Assembly (NCBI GenBank): GCA_015847255.1
Contig: JADLZK010004553.1
Coordinates: 1-64,000 of the forward strand
Origin: Hyparrhenia diplandra
Lineage: Eukaryota; Streptophyta; Magnoliopsida; Poales; Poaceae
DNA length: 64,000 nt
Direction: 5' to 3'
Part shown: piece after piece, positions 59,296 through 64,000 of the stretch
How the letters are laid out: each line of letters starts with the position of its first letter
Numbering within the stretch: position 1 is the first letter of the stretch
Position numbers and translations under genes: made by a program
The notes under the pieces: model-generated
The model's input: only the letters and a program-made list of their open reading frames with translations
Databases searched by the model: none
Told to the model about the DNA's origin: nothing

Positions 59296-60963
59296 ATACC
59301 TAGGCCCAGCCAGCCATGTACGACAAGTTCAGTCGGTGCGGCAGTATATGAGATGGAGCAAATGTAATTTTTATTTTCTTAATTAATTTTCATATCGATA
59401 ATATATATATATATATATATATATATAAGTACGCCTCAAAAGCAAGAAACATAGAAAGTCTTCTCTAGGGAAACCACATTCAAATTGAAGTCACTATGAT
59501 TTAAGTCGCTCTATCATTAGATATTTTTTGGATTGCTAACTTCGGTGACACTAATGAAAGGAAGACAGTGTATTAATTTTAAAAAAAATATTTATGGATC
59601 TGGAGAATATATTTGTTAGGTGTACCAAATAATAAGAAAATCATGTACTGGCATATTAAAGTTGAGAGAACCAATATATAGAAACCAAACAAAAAAGTAG
59701 GCGCCCATAAAAACAGTAGGCGCGTGACTTCTTCGTCAGCTCGAGTCCATTCCCTCTTTCTATACAGTCATTCCCACCACCTCAAAACCAAGTATAAGCT
59801 GCTAGGAATGGGAAGTACCAGGAGTTCCTAGATGACAAGTCTGGTCATGACAGGAACATGATTGCATCAATTCCTGATTGCATGCTCTGTAATATAAACA
59901 ACAAGGTAACATGAAGCTGAAATGATCGGAGAAGCAAAGTGGACACCCGACGACGCCGTCCAGTGCTTCTCCATCCAAGAGTATCCATGCACTGATGTGT
60001 AGTACATATAGGCATCCACAAGCACATAGAGGGCGGATGCGACGGATGGAGGTTCTCCTGCATCTAGCAGCAACGTCATCTCCATGGGTGTGCATGTCAT
60101 CCCTTGCAGTGGTGCTAGCATCCAAGTTGGAAGTCGTCAAGGAACAATGGCCAGCTTCGCGCATGTACAGGCTTGAATGCCTACAGCCTGCTCGGCATTT
60201 AATGAAACAGTACATGCTTCAATGCCTACAGCCTACTTGGCATTACAACATTATTATTAGTTTTATCTTTCTCAAAAATCCCATTTAAAAGTAGGTGCTG
60301 ATTTACTTTGACACATTAATACTCTAATGAATCTCAGATTCTCCCTACACTCATTCTAGAATACATATTATTTGTCAATCGTTCAATTTGTTTGTCCGAA
60401 CAAAGTAGGCCAATTGTTAGAAACTGAAGGAAGAACAATGGCTCTATATACATTGTGCCTCTCTTATGATGTATATATCTCTGATGGATCGAACAACTAT
60501 GCAGTACAGTTACTTCTAGAACTTGGCTAAGCTTAATCACTGCACAAATTATAAAGAGCAAATAGCATGTGCTCATATGTCGACAACCTCCTGTGTTCTG
60601 CTTGCCTATCAAACATTTGCTGTTGTGTACTCGTGCACGCAGCAGCAGCACTCAATGCAAAACTGCAACCAATTTGTTTGACCCCCTAAATATAACTGAC
60701 ATATAGTAAGTAATTTGTTTTTCCTCAATATCAATTTCATGATGAGTGCCCCAGCTACCCAAATAATAGAGTAGAAAGCTCCACAAAAATCAAATTTCTT
60801 TAATCCCAACCAATGCTAATCTCGAAGGGACTAACTAGCCCCATGTTTTCACACTATTCGGAAGAAAGCATGCTTTGGTCTGCAGATACTGTTATTCCAG
60901 AAGGTACTGACTCGACCGTAGGTTCTGAAGTCCCACTGAACTGAATTTTCCAGCCTCATCACA
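59296..60963. other. no gene supported; (AT)n tract
   Basis: (AT)n at about 59399-59427. CAATGCCTACAGCCT repeats near 60177 and 60220. Overlapping frames at 59800-60290 on both strands show no domain. Confidence 0.4.
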
Positions 60964-61089
60964 TCAGAAAGTGCCTTCAAGAGCCTTAATTTGCATTCTT
61001 CTCAATTCTAGCTTTCTTTTCTCAGTGCCTACCATTTCACTCACATCAACTAGTGTTCGCAACATGTTATAGGCATGCTCACACTTCAT
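60964..61089 (-). CDS. possible terminal exon of unknown gene
   Basis: Minus-strand frame from ATG 61087-61089 to TGA 60964-60966, 41 residues, charged and helix-like (LVDVSEMVGTEKRKLELRRM). A candidate acceptor AATAG lies ~15 bp upstream of the ATG, so it could be the last exon of a longer gene or a relic. No family recognised. Confidence 0.25.
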   Translation of the reverse strand: MKCEHAYNMLRTLVDVSEMVGTEKRKLELRRMQIKALEGTF

Positions 61090-61280
61090 ACTTATCCAGA
61101 CTATTATATTGGTGTCGAAGGGCAGAAAACTAGGGTAGTGTCTTTGTATTACCGGTCTTATGGAAACAAATAAAATGGAGAGATAAAGAAGAGCGGTGCC
61201 TTTATATTACCGGACTTGTGGTGGCTAGAGATATATAGCTAGCTAGTTCATATAGATGCAGCATATGCAGTGCATGTTAT

Positions 61281-61282
61281 AT

Positions 61283-61328
<46 letters not shown>
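61281..61328. repeat. (TG)n(GA)n microsatellite
   Basis: About 13 TG units followed by about 11 GA units. Confidence 0.95.
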
Positions 61329-61329
<1 letters not shown>

Positions 61330-61514
61330 GATATGAACTGTCAAGTTATCATGCAGATATCAAGAATTTGATTGGAATTAATGAGAACATATATAGGCCC
61401 CCGCCCCACACAGCGAAAGCTTTTATCTGATCAGAAATTGTTAAAGTAAATTACAAAGACGGTTGTACCTTTGGTTTGAAAATTCTAGTTCAAGCGAAAT
61501 AAATTATTAAAAAA

Positions 61515-62344
61515 CACTAGTGCATAAATCTTTTCCGTGGCGGGCGAAAAACGTTAACCGTGGCGGGCACTGGCGCCCGTCACGTAGAGGTGGTCACGGT
61601 TAATCCATGAACTACCGTGGCGGGCGCCAATGCCCGCCACGGTTAATGTTGTTAACCGTGACGGGCAATATAACACGTCCGCCATGGTTAACCATGACGG
61701 GCTCATTAATTTGCCCACCACGGTTATTAACCGTGGCGGACGTTTTATATTGCCCGCCTCAGATCATTTTTTAAAAAAAATACAGCAATAATAGCTACGA
61801 TATACAATATTACTATATATATATATTCAGATATCCAGATTCAGTTTCACAAGACAAAGAGACATATTCAGATATATACAACATACTCATTCATCATCAT
61901 TCATACATGAACACTGTATCAAGTACATATACCCAAACCACTTCAAATTCTTAAAGTAATCCATACATAAACACATGCATACTACAAGTCAACTGGATCC
62001 AAGTAATCCGAAATTTTTAGTTTGTTGGTCCAATTCCTTAGGTCTTCGTACTCGAGAAGCATCCCCAACTCACTGTCCTCCAAAAAGAACGGTCTCCCTG
62101 TGTGCACGCATTGGTCTAGGACAAACTTACATATGTTCGATACCGTTCTCTTGAATCTGTAGTGATCGGATGACGCTTCCACCTCCCCATACCAAGTCTT
62201 GGATCCTCTCTTGAGCTGCCGGTAGCTGCTGCTGTACTTTCTGCATGCCCTCAGGTACTCACAGACGTAGAACCCACATAAGTTTGTTCCGTACGCTTGC
62301 TTGGCGCACTGCACACAATAAAGAAGTTTGTTTCTGTACTAGTG
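61515..62344. mobile_element. short CACTA piece with AAA flanks
   Basis: The left end CACTAGTGCATAAATC is followed by many CCGTGGCGGGC / GCCCGCCACGG repeats (61545-61760), a classic CACTA subterminal array. The right end ACTAGTG at 62338-62344 is followed by AAA, matching AAA at 61512-61514. The right side lacks the subterminal array, so this end may be fortuitous and the element may extend further. Confidence 0.55.
61982..62308 (-). pseudogene. C-terminal exon of a CACTA Ulp1-like protease
   Basis: Exon begins at an acceptor (TGTGCAG, ending at 62309) and runs 108 codons to TAG. The motif GTNLCGFYVCEYLRACRK carries the catalytic Cys of C48/Ulp1 cysteine proteases (Gln-x-Cys-Gly region). Such domains are common in grass CACTA ORFs. 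The catalytic His and Asp would lie in upstream exons, which I do not find, so this is a remnant. Confidence 0.7.
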
Positions 62345-64000
62345 AAAAGAATCCCATGTTCTCCCTACAAGGGATTTGTCCTGCTGGTTGAGGACAGGTC
62401 CACCGGCTTCGACCTCTAACCGTGCTTCCGGCCTACCAGTATCCTCCGTGCACTGATGCCTTCATTCTTATCAATGCGAACCAGGTCTTTCATGTGGCGC
62501 TTCTCGAGTTCAGGCACAATATAACTTGGTGGGATCAGATTTAAATGCATGAGAATACATGAACTTGATGTGATATTTATATTTTACCTACTGTCCTACT
62601 AATCGATGTTCTTCAATACAACAAATACTGGCCTTGGGGATAAGATGTTTTTTTCTTTGTTACAATTGTTGGAATCAATATTTCTTAGGACGGTTCATAA
62701 TGCCAACCTTGGGAAAAAATTTAGAACCATTTGTGTACCCACCTATACAGATACGTTATTTCTCATATTTGCAAAAATCATATTTCTAGCGACCATTGTG
62801 TAAAGCAATGGAAGATTATCCGAACAAATTGATTTGACCATGCCTAAAAATTTCAGTAATTATATACAAGGTTCTATTTTGTTTGTTGATTAACTACCCT
62901 TCGAAAAAAAAATATGTGTAAAAATGCTCCAAATAAACTGTTTTAGGTAAATATATGTGTACAAATGCTCTATATATACACCCAAGATCCTTTGCATGTA
63001 GCTGGCAAACATGGCCAGCGCCATCCTTGTTCTTGCCACACAATTCTCAAGATTGCTGGTCAGCGATGGGTTTGAGCACCACTCAACTCTTTCAACTGTT
63101 GGTGCATGCCTTGCACTATGTAAAAAAATTCACTTTACAGACGCGCGTTCAGGCACATCGAGTATGTAGGGGACGCTGGTGGATATTACAGTTCTTTACA
63201 TAGTGTTGGCGTGTGCTGCTCAGGCACCAATGTTATGTACAGCCAGTCCCACTCTTGGTAGCCAACTGAGTACGACGTCCATATATATGTTTTTTGATTA
63301 ATTTTCTGATCAGCTTGTTTCCTACACGGGCAATTCGATCATCTCTCTATTTGCATATTGTTCAGTGATGCCGTCCCCCTTTTCTCTTTTTCTGTAAAAA
63401 CTATTTTCTTAGGGCATACACATAAGCATAGTGAATTAAGATCCACCTATTTTAGCATTGGCCTCCTCAATTTTGGTATGGTCCCAATCTTTTTTGTACT
63501 GCTAAGTAGTTTTACATCGGTAGCTTGTATTTTTGCCCTGTTCAATTTCTCCTGATGGATTATTCATATTTTTCTAACTATTATAAATTTTACAGTACTG
63601 ATCTGTACTTCAACAAAATGTCTGACTTAAAAGGCCTCTAGAATACATTATGAATGAAGAAAAAGTATTTCTAGTAGATAAAAGACACTACTGATCTAAA
63701 GAGAGATGAGATGGCTGCTATGGTGCACGAGGCAACACTACCACTGCCCATGGACTTCCAAGGTGATGGGTATTACAATAGTACGGACTACTGTATATTA
63801 GGCATGCATATGACTTATGTAATTAGCACACTAGAAATATAAATTATCACATTACAAATGCATGAAAAGCATACTGTTAAGAAACAATCTTACACAAAGT
63901 TTTACATCTTGTGATTAATAATACTGAAAAACCGAAACATTGAACGACCCTTAAAGCAATCAAAGGAACCAGCTAGACTAATGAAAAATCATTGGTCTCA
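62345..64000. other. no gene supported
   Basis: A minus-strand stretch at about 62350-62520 reads as short coding-like blocks with stops (PELEKRHMKDLVRIDKNEG), perhaps further CACTA-encoded remnants. The rest is AT-rich without recognisable features up to the window end. Confidence 0.4.

Overview
The window looks like nuclear DNA from a grass (Poaceae), most likely Oryza or a close relative. This rests on the mixture of elements seen: Stowaway- and Tourist-type MITEs, several CACTA transposons, a Sirevirus-type Ty1-copia element with a third open reading frame, 5'-truncated LINEs, a MULE with a GC-rich interior, and intron-containing plant genes with very GC-rich 5' ends. There are no operons and no prokaryotic or organellar features. 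The genus is an inference; no search was run.

Layout. 1-4300: a possible gene end at the left edge, a small GATAC-rich inverted-repeat element, and a 2.07 kb LINE-like non-autonomous retroelement (about 1567-3637). 4297-7060, minus strand: the one clearly intact protein gene, an F-box protein, with a 5' leader intron and a possible promoter inside or beside a CACTA terminus. 7486-11823, minus strand: an acyl-activating enzyme (AMP-dependent CoA ligase) broken by about six single-base indels and split by a 2.4 kb intron full of small repeats. 12198-15887: MITEs, a local duplication and a 5'-truncated LINE with an exact 13-bp target duplication. 16960-22540: an old copia relic split by a 4.9 kb solo LTR. 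22891-34676: a fairly young but mutated Sirevirus (LTR, gag, pol, third ORF, truncated 3' LTR). 34677-39928: a CACTA element that carries fragments of three host genes (carboxylesterase, diaminopimelate decarboxylase, anamorsin/DRE2) and an 830-bp-arm inverted repeat. 39929-40955: the 3' end of a LINE. 40956-53156: mostly non-coding, with MITEs, a foldback element and a diverged tandem duplication. 53157-58215: a second CACTA element (TSD ATT) with a MULE nested inside. 58216-64000: repeat fragments and a short CACTA piece encoding the end of a Ulp1-like protease.

How the parts relate. Most of the window is a stack of nested transposons between a few host genes. The most unusual item is the CACTA at 34677-39928: multi-gene capture with introns retained, a giant hairpin, and flanks that do not match each other. 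The left flank is a Sirevirus LTR and the right flank is a LINE, which suggests a rearrangement. No CRISPR, rRNA or tRNA gene was recognised. All coordinates and similarities were judged by eye, without alignment or database tools.
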